Shown in pieces: positions 16,941 through 25,134 of a stretch of 64,000 nt of DNA. The notes beneath the pieces were generated by a model, which was not told where the DNA came from, made no database searches, and was given only the letters and a program-made list of their open reading frames with translations. Each line of letters opens with the position of its first letter. Positions within the stretch are counted from its first letter, which is position 1. This DNA comes from Leifsonia shinshuensis. Its GTDB lineage: Bacteria > Actinomycetota > Actinomycetes > Actinomycetales > Microbacteriaceae. The position numbers and the translations under genes were made by a program. The stretch spans positions 1,178,001 to 1,242,000 of the forward strand of contig NZ_CP043641.1 of assembly GCF_014217625.1 (NCBI RefSeq). Reading direction: 5' to 3'.

Positions 16941-17861
16941 ATGGTCCACCAGCTCGATCCCACCATCCCCCGCGTGTGGCGCTCGCCGCGCGCCCTCCAG
17001 TTCGGCGTCGAACGACCGCGGCTGCTCCTCGAGCCGGTCGGCGTCGCGGAGGAGCGGATGATCTCCGCACTCGCGGCCGGGGCGACGCTCGGCGCGCTGC
17101 GGATGATCGCGCGCGGCGCGGGAGCGGGACCGGCCGCGGTCGGCGCGCTCCTCGCGCGGCTGGAGCCCGTGCTGCAACCACAACCGAGGCCCGCGGACGC
17201 GCCCGTCGTCGTCCTCGACGGCGCCGGCCCCACGGCCGCGCGCATCCTCGCCCTCCTCGGGGAGGCCGGGGTCGACGCGCGCAGCGGTCTCGCCGCCGAC
17301 GACCCCGCGGTCGACCGCGCGTCCGCGGCGGTCGTCGTCGGCGCGTTCGCGATCGCACCGCACCGGCATCAGCGCTGGCTGCGCAGGGACATCCCGCACC
17401 TGGCCGTGGTGTTCGGCGACGGCGGGGTGACCGTCGGGCCGTTCGTCCGGCCGGGCGAGGGCGCGTGTCTGCGCTGCGTCGACCTGCACCGGCGGGATGC
17501 GGACCCGGCCTGGCCGGCGCTGGCCGCGCAGCTCCACACCCGGCCGCTTCCCGGTGAGACGGAGCTGGTCTGCGGCGCGGCGTCATCGGCCGCGGCCGGG
17601 GCCGTCCTCGCACTGGTGGACGGCGTGCCAGGGCGCACCGACGCGGCGGCGCGCTACGACACCGGCACGGGGCGGTGGTCGGAGCTCGCCTGGGAGCCGC
17701 ATCCCGAGTGCGGCTGCCTCAGTCCGTTCGCCCGGCCTCCCGCGCCGCGCGCACCGGCGCCAGCTCCGCCAGGAACCGCGACGCCTGCCGTGACACCGGC
17801 CGCCCCGGCTGGGTTCCGCGCTGCGCCCAGCTCAGCCGCAGCCGATGCCGCGCACGCGTGA
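16941..17861 (+). CDS. ThiF/TOMM-cyclodehydratase-like protein
   Basis: 306 aa from the ATG at 16941 (GTG at 16896 is possible but overlaps a DnaA-box-like site). The middle has a nucleotide-binding-like strand (APVVVLDGAGPTAARILALLGEAGV). It is followed by CLRCVDLHR and, later, HPECGC; these two Cys pairs resemble the zinc site of E1-like and TOMM leader-binding proteins. No precursor peptide or YcaO partner is nearby, so a role in peptide modification is doubtful. The position equals Rv3196. The last 48 codons, Pro/Ala-rich, overlap the 3' end of the convergent helicase gene by 143 bp. Confidence 0.65.
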   Translation: MVHQLDPTIPRVWRSPRALQFGVERPRLLLEPVGVAEERMISALAAGATLGALRMIARGAGAGPAAVGALLARLEPVLQPQPRPADAPVVVLDGAGPTAARILALLGEAGVDARSGLAADDPAVDRASAAVVVGAFAIAPHRHQRWLRRDIPHLAVVFGDGGVTVGPFVRPGEGACLRCVDLHRRDADPAWPALAAQLHTRPLPGETELVCGAASSAAAGAVLALVDGVPGRTDAAARYDTGTGRWSELAWEPHPECGCLSPFARPPAPRAPAPAPPGTATPAVTPAAPAGFRAAPSSAAADAAHA

Positions 17862-19458
17862 CGCCCACGTAGAGCAGGCGGCGCTCCTCGTCGATCTGCT
17901 CGAAGCTGGAGGCGTAGCTGATCGGCACCAGGCCCTCGGAGAGCCCGATCACGTAGACCGAGTCCCACTCCAGGCCCTTCGCGGCGTGGAGGGTCGCGAG
18001 CGTCACCGCCGACATGGTCGGCTCGTGCTGGCCGGCCTGGCGGGCCATCAGCTCGTCGGTGAAGCGCCGGAAGGTCGCGCCCTCCGGCATCTCGTCCACC
18101 AGCCCCATGATCGCGTTCAGCGACTCCCAGCGCTCGCGCACGGCGCCGCGGCCCTCCGGAGGCTGCACCGACCAGCCGAGGGTGCGAAGCACGTCGCTGA
18201 CCGATTTGAACAGCGGCTCGTCGGTGGCGGCGACGCTCGCCGCGCGCAGCGTCATGACGGCCTGACGCACCTCCGGGAGGTCGAAGAAGCGCTTCGACCC
18301 GCGCAGCTGGTAGCTGATCCCGAGGTCGCCGAGCGCCTGCTCCAGCGCCGCCGCCTGCACATTGACGCGGTACAGCACGGCGATGTTCTCGGGGCGCGCG
18401 CCCGCAGCCAGCTCGGCCGCGATGCTCTCGGCGACGGCGCGCGCCTCGGCCCGGTCGTCGTCGAACGTCGCGGGCGCCGGCACCTCGTCGCGGGCAGTGG
18501 CCTCGTGGACGGCGTGCAGCGTCAGGGCGCCGGAGCGGCCGCGCATCAGCCGGTTGGCGGTGTCGATCACCGGCGGCGCCGACCGGTAGTTCTGCTCCAG
18601 CCGGACGACCGTCGCGCCCGGGTTCTCCCGCTCGAAGTCCAGCAGGTACTCGCTGCGCGCCCCCGCGAACGAGTAGATCGTCTGGCTCGCGTCGCCGACG
18701 ACGCAGAGGTCGCGGCGCGTGCCGAGCCACAGCCGGAGGAGGTCGTGCTGCAGCGGCGAGACGTCCTGGTACTCGTCCACCACGAAGTAGCGGTACTGCT
18801 CGCGCACCTGCAGGGCGACCGACGGCTCGGTCTCGATCATCCCGGCGCAAACCAGCAGGACGTCCTCGAAGTCGATCTGCTTGCGCTCGTCCTTCAGCTC
18901 TTCGTACGTCTTGTGGAGGTCGACCAGCTGCTCGGCCTTCAGCGTGCCGGGCAGCGGTCGGGAGGCCAGCGCCGCGGCGTAGTCCTCCAGCCCCATGCTC
19001 GACACCTTGCGCCACTCGATCTCGGCGGCCACATCGCGGAGGGTCGCGGTGTCCACCCGCAGCCCCAGCTTCTCGGCGGCGTGCCCGAGCACGCGGCCCT
19101 TGCCGTCGAGGACGCTGGGGAGCTGACCGCCGACCACCTGCGGCCAGAAGTAGTTGAGCTGCGCCAGCGCCGCGGCGTGGAAGGTCCGGGCCGACACTCC
19201 GCCGGCGCCGAGCTGCCGCAGCCTCCCCCGCAGTTCGGCGGCGGCGCGGTTGGTGAAGGTCAGCGCCATCACGCGGTTCGGCGTGAACGCGCCGGAGGCG
19301 ACGCCGTACGCGATCCGGTGCGTGATCGCGCGCGTCTTGCCGGTGCCCGCGCCCGCCAGCACGCAGACCGGGCCGAACAGGGCCTCGGCGGCCACGCGCT
19401 GCTGCGTGTCCAGGCCGGCCAGCAGACCGTCGGGCCCAAACGCCGTCACCGTGCTCAC
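17719..19458 (-). CDS. uvrD2: UvrD2-type superfamily 1 DNA helicase, short form
   Basis: 579 aa. Walker A GAGTGKT (36-42), ALTFTNRAAAELRGRL, VDEYQD (227-232), VGDASQTIYSFAGA, LEQNYRS and the final YVGVTRARHRLRLSWA give a complete 3'-5' SF1A motor. Mycobacterial UvrD2 is about 700 aa and carries an HRDC domain and a tetracysteine module after this point; here the protein ends soon after (LAPVRAAREAGRTD). ATPase activity should survive, but duplex unwinding by the mycobacterial enzyme depends on the missing module. It lies 7 bp from the nudC stop on the same strand, so the two are probably co-transcribed. Confidence 0.85.
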   Translation of the reverse strand: MSTVTAFGPDGLLAGLDTQQRVAAEALFGPVCVLAGAGTGKTRAITHRIAYGVASGAFTPNRVMALTFTNRAAAELRGRLRQLGAGGVSARTFHAAALAQLNYFWPQVVGGQLPSVLDGKGRVLGHAAEKLGLRVDTATLRDVAAEIEWRKVSSMGLEDYAAALASRPLPGTLKAEQLVDLHKTYEELKDERKQIDFEDVLLVCAGMIETEPSVALQVREQYRYFVVDEYQDVSPLQHDLLRLWLGTRRDLCVVGDASQTIYSFAGARSEYLLDFERENPGATVVRLEQNYRSAPPVIDTANRLMRGRSGALTLHAVHEATARDEVPAPATFDDDRAEARAVAESIAAELAAGARPENIAVLYRVNVQAAALEQALGDLGISYQLRGSKRFFDLPEVRQAVMTLRAASVAATDEPLFKSVSDVLRTLGWSVQPPEGRGAVRERWESLNAIMGLVDEMPEGATFRRFTDELMARQAGQHEPTMSAVTLATLHAAKGLEWDSVYVIGLSEGLVPISYASSFEQIDEERRLLYVGVTRARHRLRLSWAQRGTQPGRPVSRQASRFLAELAPVRAAREAGRTD

Positions 19459-19465
19459 GTCGCGC

Positions 19466-20485
19466 TCACAGCGCGGGCGGCTCGTCGAGCGGGCCGCCGT
19501 ACCAGTCCTCGATCAGCGCGCGGGCGATGGAGGACCGGCCGGGCAGGATGATCTGCTCCCTGGCCTCCCACAGCTCGTCGCGGCTGAACCAGCGCAGGTC
19601 GAGGATCTCCTCGCCATCCGGCGCGAGTGCCGCCGGCGGCTGGTCGTCGGCCAGCCGCGCGGTCATCCCGACCATGACGGAGGCCGGGAACGGCCAGGGC
19701 TGCGAGCCCTTGTACCGGGCGTCGGTCACCCGGACGCCGGCCTCCTCGAAGATCTCCCGCTCGACAGCGGACTCGAACGACTCCCCCGGCTCCACGAAGC
19801 CCGCCAGCAGCGAGTAGCGCGAGTGCTCCCACATGGCGTTCGAGCCGAGCAGCAGCCGGTCGTCGGCGTCCAGCACCGTGACGATGACCGCGGGGTCGGT
19901 GCGCGGGAAGACCTCGGAGCCGTCCTCGAAGCAGCGCCGCACCCAGCCGGCCTGCTCGACGACGGTCGGCGTGCCGCAGCGCGGGCAGTGCGTGTGGCTG
20001 GCGTGCCAGTTCGCGATCGCCAGCGCCTCGGTGAACAGCCCGGCGTCGCGGTCGCTGAGCGCCGTGGCGACGGTGCGGAGGTTGCCCCAGCGCGCCTCGT
20101 CGGGCTCCAGCTCGGTCGCGGCGGCGTCCGTGAGGACCTCCAGCACGACGGCGGAACCGGCCGGCTCGCCCGGCGCATCCACGAGCGTGCGGCCGAGGTA
20201 GACGCGCGTCACCGCTGCGGTGACCCGGTCCACCGGCAGGAGGTCGAGCTCCGCGGGTCCGGCGTCGGGCGCGCTCCAGCCGTCGGAGGCGGGGGTCGCG
20301 GCCGGGACGCTCTCGGCGGTCAGCAGCGCCCTGCCCTTCCAGAGCGGGAGCACCCGGGTGCCGGGTTCCTCCCAGAGCTCGTCGAACAGCGCCGGCCGGG
20401 AGCGGGCGGCGTGATCGCGGTCGATCGCGTGGCGCGAGAGCGGGAGCGCGGCGAGCGGCAGCGCGGACGTCGATGCGGACGACAT
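19466..20485 (-). CDS. nudC: NAD(H) pyrophosphatase / NAD-cap hydrolase NudC
   Basis: 339 aa from the ATG at 20485, with AAGGGA upstream (an earlier ATG at 20551 lacks one). The zinc ribbon begins HTHCPRCGTPTVVEQAGWVRRC; only three Cys are visible where E. coli has four. The Nudix box is GFVEPGESFESAVEREIFEEAG, and the NudC-specific SQPWPFP motif follows it. Such enzymes hydrolyse NAD(H) to NMN(H) and AMP and can remove NAD caps from RNA. The gene sits upstream of uvrD2 as in mycobacteria. Confidence 0.9.
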   Translation of the reverse strand: MSSASTSALPLAALPLSRHAIDRDHAARSRPALFDELWEEPGTRVLPLWKGRALLTAESVPAATPASDGWSAPDAGPAELDLLPVDRVTAAVTRVYLGRTLVDAPGEPAGSAVVLEVLTDAAATELEPDEARWGNLRTVATALSDRDAGLFTEALAIANWHASHTHCPRCGTPTVVEQAGWVRRCFEDGSEVFPRTDPAVIVTVLDADDRLLLGSNAMWEHSRYSLLAGFVEPGESFESAVEREIFEEAGVRVTDARYKGSQPWPFPASVMVGMTARLADDQPPAALAPDGEEILDLRWFSRDELWEAREQIILPGRSSIARALIEDWYGGPLDEPPAL

Positions 20486-20564
20486 CGGGATCCCTTCGAA
20501 GCGTGGAGGAGTTGCAAGGCGTGGCGGAACTGCCCACGCGCGGATGTCCATTTAGCCTAGGTCC

Positions 20565-21605
20565 ATGGCCAGATCCCCTCTCACTCTAGCCGCGCTGGCC
20601 AGCTCGGCCGTGCCCGACCTGACAGTCACCGGAACCCGCGCGCACACCGCAGACGGCGCGGGCGAGTTCGACGCCGCCGTGCTCACCACGGCCGACGGGA
20701 ACGCCCGCATCGTGCGCGTGCCGCTCACTCAGGCGGCCGAGACCGAGCAGAGCTCCGACCTGGTCGCCCTGCGCGCGCTCACGACCGGCATCCGCAGCCG
20801 GCTCCCGTTCGACGTGCCGACCTACCTGGGCCAGGCGCCGATCGGCGGCACGCGCGCCATCGTCTACGACTTCCTGCCCGGCGGGCACGTCGCCGTCGAG
20901 GACGTGCCCCCGGGCGACGGCCTCGCCGGTTCGATCGGGCACGCCATCGCGGCGATCCACACCCTGCCGACCAGCTTCGTCGGGGAGGCCGGCCTCCCGG
21001 TGCTGACCGCCGCGGAGTGCCTGTCCTCGACCGCCGCCCTGATCGAGTCCGCCGCGGCGACCGGCAAGCTGCCCGCCGCGCTGCGCGACCGCTGGCGCGA
21101 CGCTGTGGCCGACCACTCGGTGTGGCAGTTCCAGCCGACGGTGATCAACGGCGCACTGACCGCCGACTCCCTGCTGGTCGAGGGCGAGTCGGTCTCCGGC
21201 GTGCTCGGCTGGTCGGCGCTGCGCGTCGGCGACCCGGCGCGCGACCTGCACTGGCTGCTCGCCATGAACCCGGAGGCGACCGACGGCGCGCTCGTCGCCT
21301 ACGCCTCCACCCGCCAAGTCGCCACCGACCGGCAGTTCACCCAGCGCGCGATGCTCTACGCGGAACTGGAGGTCGCCCGCTGGCTGCTGCACGGCCGCGA
21401 GCTGCGCGACCAGAGCATCGTGGACGACGCGGTGCAGATGCTCGACGGCCTGGTCGACCGGGTGCACAGCAACACGGTCACCCCGCTCTCCACGGCCACC
21501 GGCCCGATCATGGCGGTCGGCGACGTGGAGGCCATGCTCGACCGCACCCCCGGCGACCGCTCGTCGGTTCTGGGCGGCATGCGCCCGGTCGACGACCAGG
21601 CCTGA
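20565..21605 (+). CDS. APH-fold protein lacking catalytic residues (pseudokinase)
   Basis: 346 aa, divergent from nudC. The fold matches aminoglycoside-phosphotransferase-like kinases: RAIVYDFLPGG, a helical lobe, then the catalytic-loop equivalent VINGALTADSLLVEGESVSGVLGWSALRVGDPARDLHWLL (193-232). Where active enzymes have HGDxxxxN and IDW, it reads NGALTADS (195-202) and LGW (214-216); the Asp catalyst and metal ligand are gone, as is an obvious nucleotide-binding Lys (RIVRVP). The downstream GDPARDL motif is kept. A binding or regulatory role seems likelier than phosphotransfer. Its placement between nudC and adnB is suggestive only. Confidence 0.75.
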   Translation: MARSPLTLAALASSAVPDLTVTGTRAHTADGAGEFDAAVLTTADGNARIVRVPLTQAAETEQSSDLVALRALTTGIRSRLPFDVPTYLGQAPIGGTRAIVYDFLPGGHVAVEDVPPGDGLAGSIGHAIAAIHTLPTSFVGEAGLPVLTAAECLSSTAALIESAAATGKLPAALRDRWRDAVADHSVWQFQPTVINGALTADSLLVEGESVSGVLGWSALRVGDPARDLHWLLAMNPEATDGALVAYASTRQVATDRQFTQRAMLYAELEVARWLLHGRELRDQSIVDDAVQMLDGLVDRVHSNTVTPLSTATGPIMAVGDVEAMLDRTPGDRSSVLGGMRPVDDQA

Positions 21606-21685
21606 TCTCGGCTCCTCCGGAGCCCCACCCGCGACACCCCGGAAAAGGTCCGTTCAACCGGACATCCACCCCCGAACGGCCCAGA

Positions 21686-21775
21686 TCTCCGGAGTTACGG
21701 ACACCCTTCGGCCCACTCGCGGTCGGTTCGTCCGGAGAATCGGACGGGTAGCGGGTCGGTCTCCGGAGTTACGGA
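21686..21775. repeat. 16-bp direct repeat with an inner palindrome
   Basis: TCTCCGGAGTTACGGA occurs at 21686-21701 and 21760-21775; each copy contains the 8-bp palindrome CTCCGGAG. Further partial copies (gctcctccggagc, actccggagt) fill the 204-bp gap between the pseudokinase and adnB stops, which face each other. No gene is visible here. Confidence 0.75.
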
Positions 21776-21809
21776 TGATGTGCCGGGCTCCGGGGGCGAG
21801 ACTCCGGAG

Positions 21810-24800
21810 TCACTCGCCGCGCACTCCGGCCCACAGGTCGACCAGCTCGGCCTCCGAGTAGAGGCGCTCGGGGCGGACGACGCGGTCGTCGGCCACGAAG
21901 TAGAAGACGGCGTCGATCCGGGCCGGGTCGATGCCGGCATGCTTCGCATAGGCGAGACGGTAGAGGGCGAGCTGGAGCTGCTTGCGCTCGAGGTCGGCCG
22001 AGTCGCGCGGGGCCTTGCCGGTCTTCCAGTCCACGATCTGGACGTCATGGCCGCCGTCGGAGACCGCGTAGACCGCGTCGAGCTTGCAGACCACCACCTG
22101 GCCGGCGAGCGTGACGTGGATCTCCAACTCCACCTCCGTCGGCGCCCGGTCGGCCCACTCGCTTGCGGCGAAGGTCGCCTGCAGCTCGGCCAGCGCCTCC
22201 GCGCCCAGCAGCTCGCCTGCGGGGTCGTCCAGTTCGGCGACCGCCGCGTCGAGCGCGTCCGTCGCTCCCCCGGCTACGCCGTAGCGCTCCTCGACCCAGC
22301 GGTGGAAGAGCGTCCCCAGCCGGGTCTGCCGGTACGGCCGCTCGGGCATCGGGCGGCGCAGCTGGGCGGCGACGCCAGCGGGGTCGCTCACGAAGTCCTT
22401 GAACCGGGAGGCCGGGATGCGGGCCGGCAGCTCCACCAGGCCGTCCTCCGCCTCGCGCCTGGCGCGCTCGGCGAGCAGCAGGTCGACGTCGAGCGCGTAC
22501 ACGCCGCCGTCGCCCGGCCCGTGTTCGCGCGCGGCCAGCACCGCCGCCGCCGCGGCCTCCACCCGGGTGCGGCGCACGCCGAGCGGATCGAGCGGCCAGA
22601 GCACGGTGCGCGACTCGGGCGCGAGCGGGTTCTCGTCCGGCTCGTCGCACGGCGGGAAGGCGTCCTCCGGCAGCAGCCCGGCCTGCTGCAGCTCCAGCAG
22701 GTACGCGCCAGGCGACCGGGGCCGGGACTGCGTCGACCAGTACGATCCCGAGAGCAGGAGGCTGCGCCGCGCGCGGGTCACGGCGACGTAGATCAGCCGG
22801 CGCTGCTCCTCCAGGTGGCGGGCGACATTGGCGGCCTCGAAGGCGGAGATCGCCTCGTCCACCTGCTTCTGGTCCTCGGCGTTGCGCCACGGCAGCACCG
22901 GCAGCTCGGCCGAGTCGCCGCGGAACTCGTTCGGGAGCTGGCCGAACGCCAGCCAGCCGCGCTTGCTCTGCGGCGGCCCTGGCAGCTCGCCCTCGACCAT
23001 GCGCGGCACGGCGACGACGTCCCACTCCAGGCCCTTGGCGCCGTGGATGGTCAGGATCTGCACCGTGCCCGGCTCCGGGTCCTCGCTGCGCGGCGCCAGG
23101 TTGTCGCGCTGCTCGGCCTCCGCCAGCCAGGCCAGGAACGACCCGAGCGTAGCCCGATCGTCGCTCGCCAGGTAGGAGGCCACCTGCTCCGCGAACGCGT
23201 CCAGGGAGGCCTGCCCGAGCTGGGCGGTCTCGTTGGCGGCGACCTCGATGTCGAGCCGCAGCTCCTGCTGCACGAGTGTGACGAGGTCGAGGAGGTCGAG
23301 GCCAGCGCGCGAGCGCAGCCGGTCGAGCTGCCCACCGGCGGTGCGCAGCCGTTCCAGCCCGATCGGGCTGAAGCCGGCGAGCTGGCCGTGGTCCAGCGGA
23401 GCCTCCACGACGAAGTCGAGAGCGTCGACCAGGGAGGCCGACTCCTCCGCCACGACCGAGCCGCGCAGCCGGTCGCGCACGTCCGCCTCGAGCGTCTGGA
23501 AGCGGTGGTCGCGCGCCGCGAGCCAGCTCGCCACCCGGCGCAGCGCCGCGATGTCGCGCGGGCCGACGCGCCAGCGCGCCCCGGTCAGCAGCCGGATCAG
23601 CTCGGAGCCCGCGGTCGGGTCGTGCATCACCCGCAGCGCGCTCACCAGGTCCGCGATCACCGGCTGCTCCAGGAGGCCGCCGAGACCGAGGACGTGGAAG
23701 GGCACCCCCCTGGCCGCGAGCGCCCCGGTGAAGGCGTCGATCTTCTTGATCGAGCGGCAGAGCAGGGCGGCGGAGGGCGGCATCCCCTGTGGGTCCCGCT
23801 GGGCCAGCCGCACGCGCAGCCACTCGGCGATGGTCGCCGCCTCGTCCTCCACGGTCTGCCCGAACGCGTGGTCGAGCTCGCCGGCGATCGCGCCGGGCCG
23901 GGGCTGCAGCTGCTCGACGTGCACCGGCGAGTCGGCCGAGAGCGGGGCGACGAGCGTGTTCGCGGCGTCGAGCACCGTGGTCGGGTTGCGCCAGCTCGTG
24001 CTGAGCGCGAAGGCGGCCGCGCCGTCCTTCCGGCCGGTGAAGTCGAGGGCGAACCGGCCGAGGTTCGCTGCGCTCGCGCCGCGCCAGCCGTAGATCGACT
24101 GGTGCGGGTCTCCCACGGCCATCACGGCCTGGTCGAAGAACAGCGCCGACAGGAGGCGGGTCTGCACGACCGAGGTGTCCTGGTACTCGTCCAGCAGGAC
24201 GACCCGATAGCGGCGGCGGTAGTCGGCGACGACTTCCGGCAGCCGCTCGCAGACCGCCAGCGCGAGCGCGACCTGGTCGGAGTACTCCACGAAACCACGC
24301 CGGCGCTTCTCGTCGGCGAACCGCTCCGCGAGGTCGAGCAGGGGCGGCAGCGAGCCGATCGACGCCACGGCGGTGCGCACGGACGCGTAGGCGTCCTTGA
24401 CCCGGCCGCTGCCGGTGGGCAGCTCCAGCAGCCGGCCGAAGCCCTCGACCATGCGGTGCACGTCGCGGGCGTCCGCAACGTTCTCGCTGAGCGCGCGGCT
24501 GAGGTCGAGGACGGCGGTGGTGACGGCGTCCACGCTCTTGTCCAGCTCTACGAGCCGTTCGTCGTCGCAAGCCACCACGACGCGCCGCGCGAGCTGCCAG
24601 GCCGACGCCTCGCTCAAGATGGCCGACTCCGGCTCCCGGCCGATCAGCAGCGCGTTCTCGCGGAAGATCGCGTTGGCGAACGCGTTGTAGGTCGCGACCT
24701 CGGGCGCGTCGAACGGGTCGAAGACCACGTCGGTGAGCCCGGAGGCCGCCAGCTGCTCGATGCGGCGCCGGATCCGCTCGGCGAGCTCGCCCGCCGCCTT

Positions 24801-25121
24801 GCGGGTGAAGGTCAGGCCCAGGACCTCGGGCACCCGCACCAGACCGTTGGCGAGCAGCCAGACCACCCGGTTCGCCATGGTCTCGGTCTTGCCGCTGCCC
24901 GCACCGGCGACCACGATCGCAGGCGCGAGCGGCGCCTCGATGACGGCCTGCTGCTGCGGGGTCGGCCGCGGGAGGCCGAGCGCGTCGGCGATCTCGGCCG
25001 CGCTCAGCCGGCGCGCCGGGCGCTGCGGTTCGGGGGCAGCGGCCTCGGCGGCGAAGGCCAGCTCGACCAGGTCCAGGCCGGGCTGGTCGTCGGCCAGCTC
25101 CAGGAGGTTGTCGTCGTTCAT
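21810..25121 (-). CDS. adnB: AdnB-like helicase-nuclease subunit
   Basis: 1103 aa. The N-terminal SF1 motor has Walker A GAGSGKTE (73-80), LTFTRKAAGEL, an intact LLDEYQDTS Walker B, VGDPHQSIYGWRGA and VAVTRARRSLLLSGS. The C-terminal RecB-family nuclease keeps LGTLFHRWVEE and the metal/catalytic signature KLDAVYAV..VDWKTGK. AdnAB heterodimers resect double-strand breaks in actinobacteria that lack RecBCD or AddAB; AdnB is the leading motor. The gene begins 13 bp after the adnA stop, as in Rv3202c-Rv3201c. No four-Cys Fe-S cluster is evident. Confidence 0.88.
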   Translation of the reverse strand: MNDDNLLELADDQPGLDLVELAFAAEAAAPEPQRPARRLSAAEIADALGLPRPTPQQQAVIEAPLAPAIVVAGAGSGKTETMANRVVWLLANGLVRVPEVLGLTFTRKAAGELAERIRRRIEQLAASGLTDVVFDPFDAPEVATYNAFANAIFRENALLIGREPESAILSEASAWQLARRVVVACDDERLVELDKSVDAVTTAVLDLSRALSENVADARDVHRMVEGFGRLLELPTGSGRVKDAYASVRTAVASIGSLPPLLDLAERFADEKRRRGFVEYSDQVALALAVCERLPEVVADYRRRYRVVLLDEYQDTSVVQTRLLSALFFDQAVMAVGDPHQSIYGWRGASAANLGRFALDFTGRKDGAAAFALSTSWRNPTTVLDAANTLVAPLSADSPVHVEQLQPRPGAIAGELDHAFGQTVEDEAATIAEWLRVRLAQRDPQGMPPSAALLCRSIKKIDAFTGALAARGVPFHVLGLGGLLEQPVIADLVSALRVMHDPTAGSELIRLLTGARWRVGPRDIAALRRVASWLAARDHRFQTLEADVRDRLRGSVVAEESASLVDALDFVVEAPLDHGQLAGFSPIGLERLRTAGGQLDRLRSRAGLDLLDLVTLVQQELRLDIEVAANETAQLGQASLDAFAEQVASYLASDDRATLGSFLAWLAEAEQRDNLAPRSEDPEPGTVQILTIHGAKGLEWDVVAVPRMVEGELPGPPQSKRGWLAFGQLPNEFRGDSAELPVLPWRNAEDQKQVDEAISAFEAANVARHLEEQRRLIYVAVTRARRSLLLSGSYWSTQSRPRSPGAYLLELQQAGLLPEDAFPPCDEPDENPLAPESRTVLWPLDPLGVRRTRVEAAAAAVLAAREHGPGDGGVYALDVDLLLAERARREAEDGLVELPARIPASRFKDFVSDPAGVAAQLRRPMPERPYRQTRLGTLFHRWVEERYGVAGGATDALDAAVAELDDPAGELLGAEALAELQATFAASEWADRAPTEVELEIHVTLAGQVVVCKLDAVYAVSDGGHDVQIVDWKTGKAPRDSADLERKQLQLALYRLAYAKHAGIDPARIDAVFYFVADDRVVRPERLYSEAELVDLWAGVRGE

Positions 25122-25134
25122 GCCTGCTCCCTCC

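Noticed and set aside
19926..19984. Three-Cys zinc ribbon in NudC considered a broken gene
   Set aside because: The Nudix box and SQPWPFP motif are intact; I recall actinobacterial NudC proteins with the same reduced set, so it is not evidence of decay.
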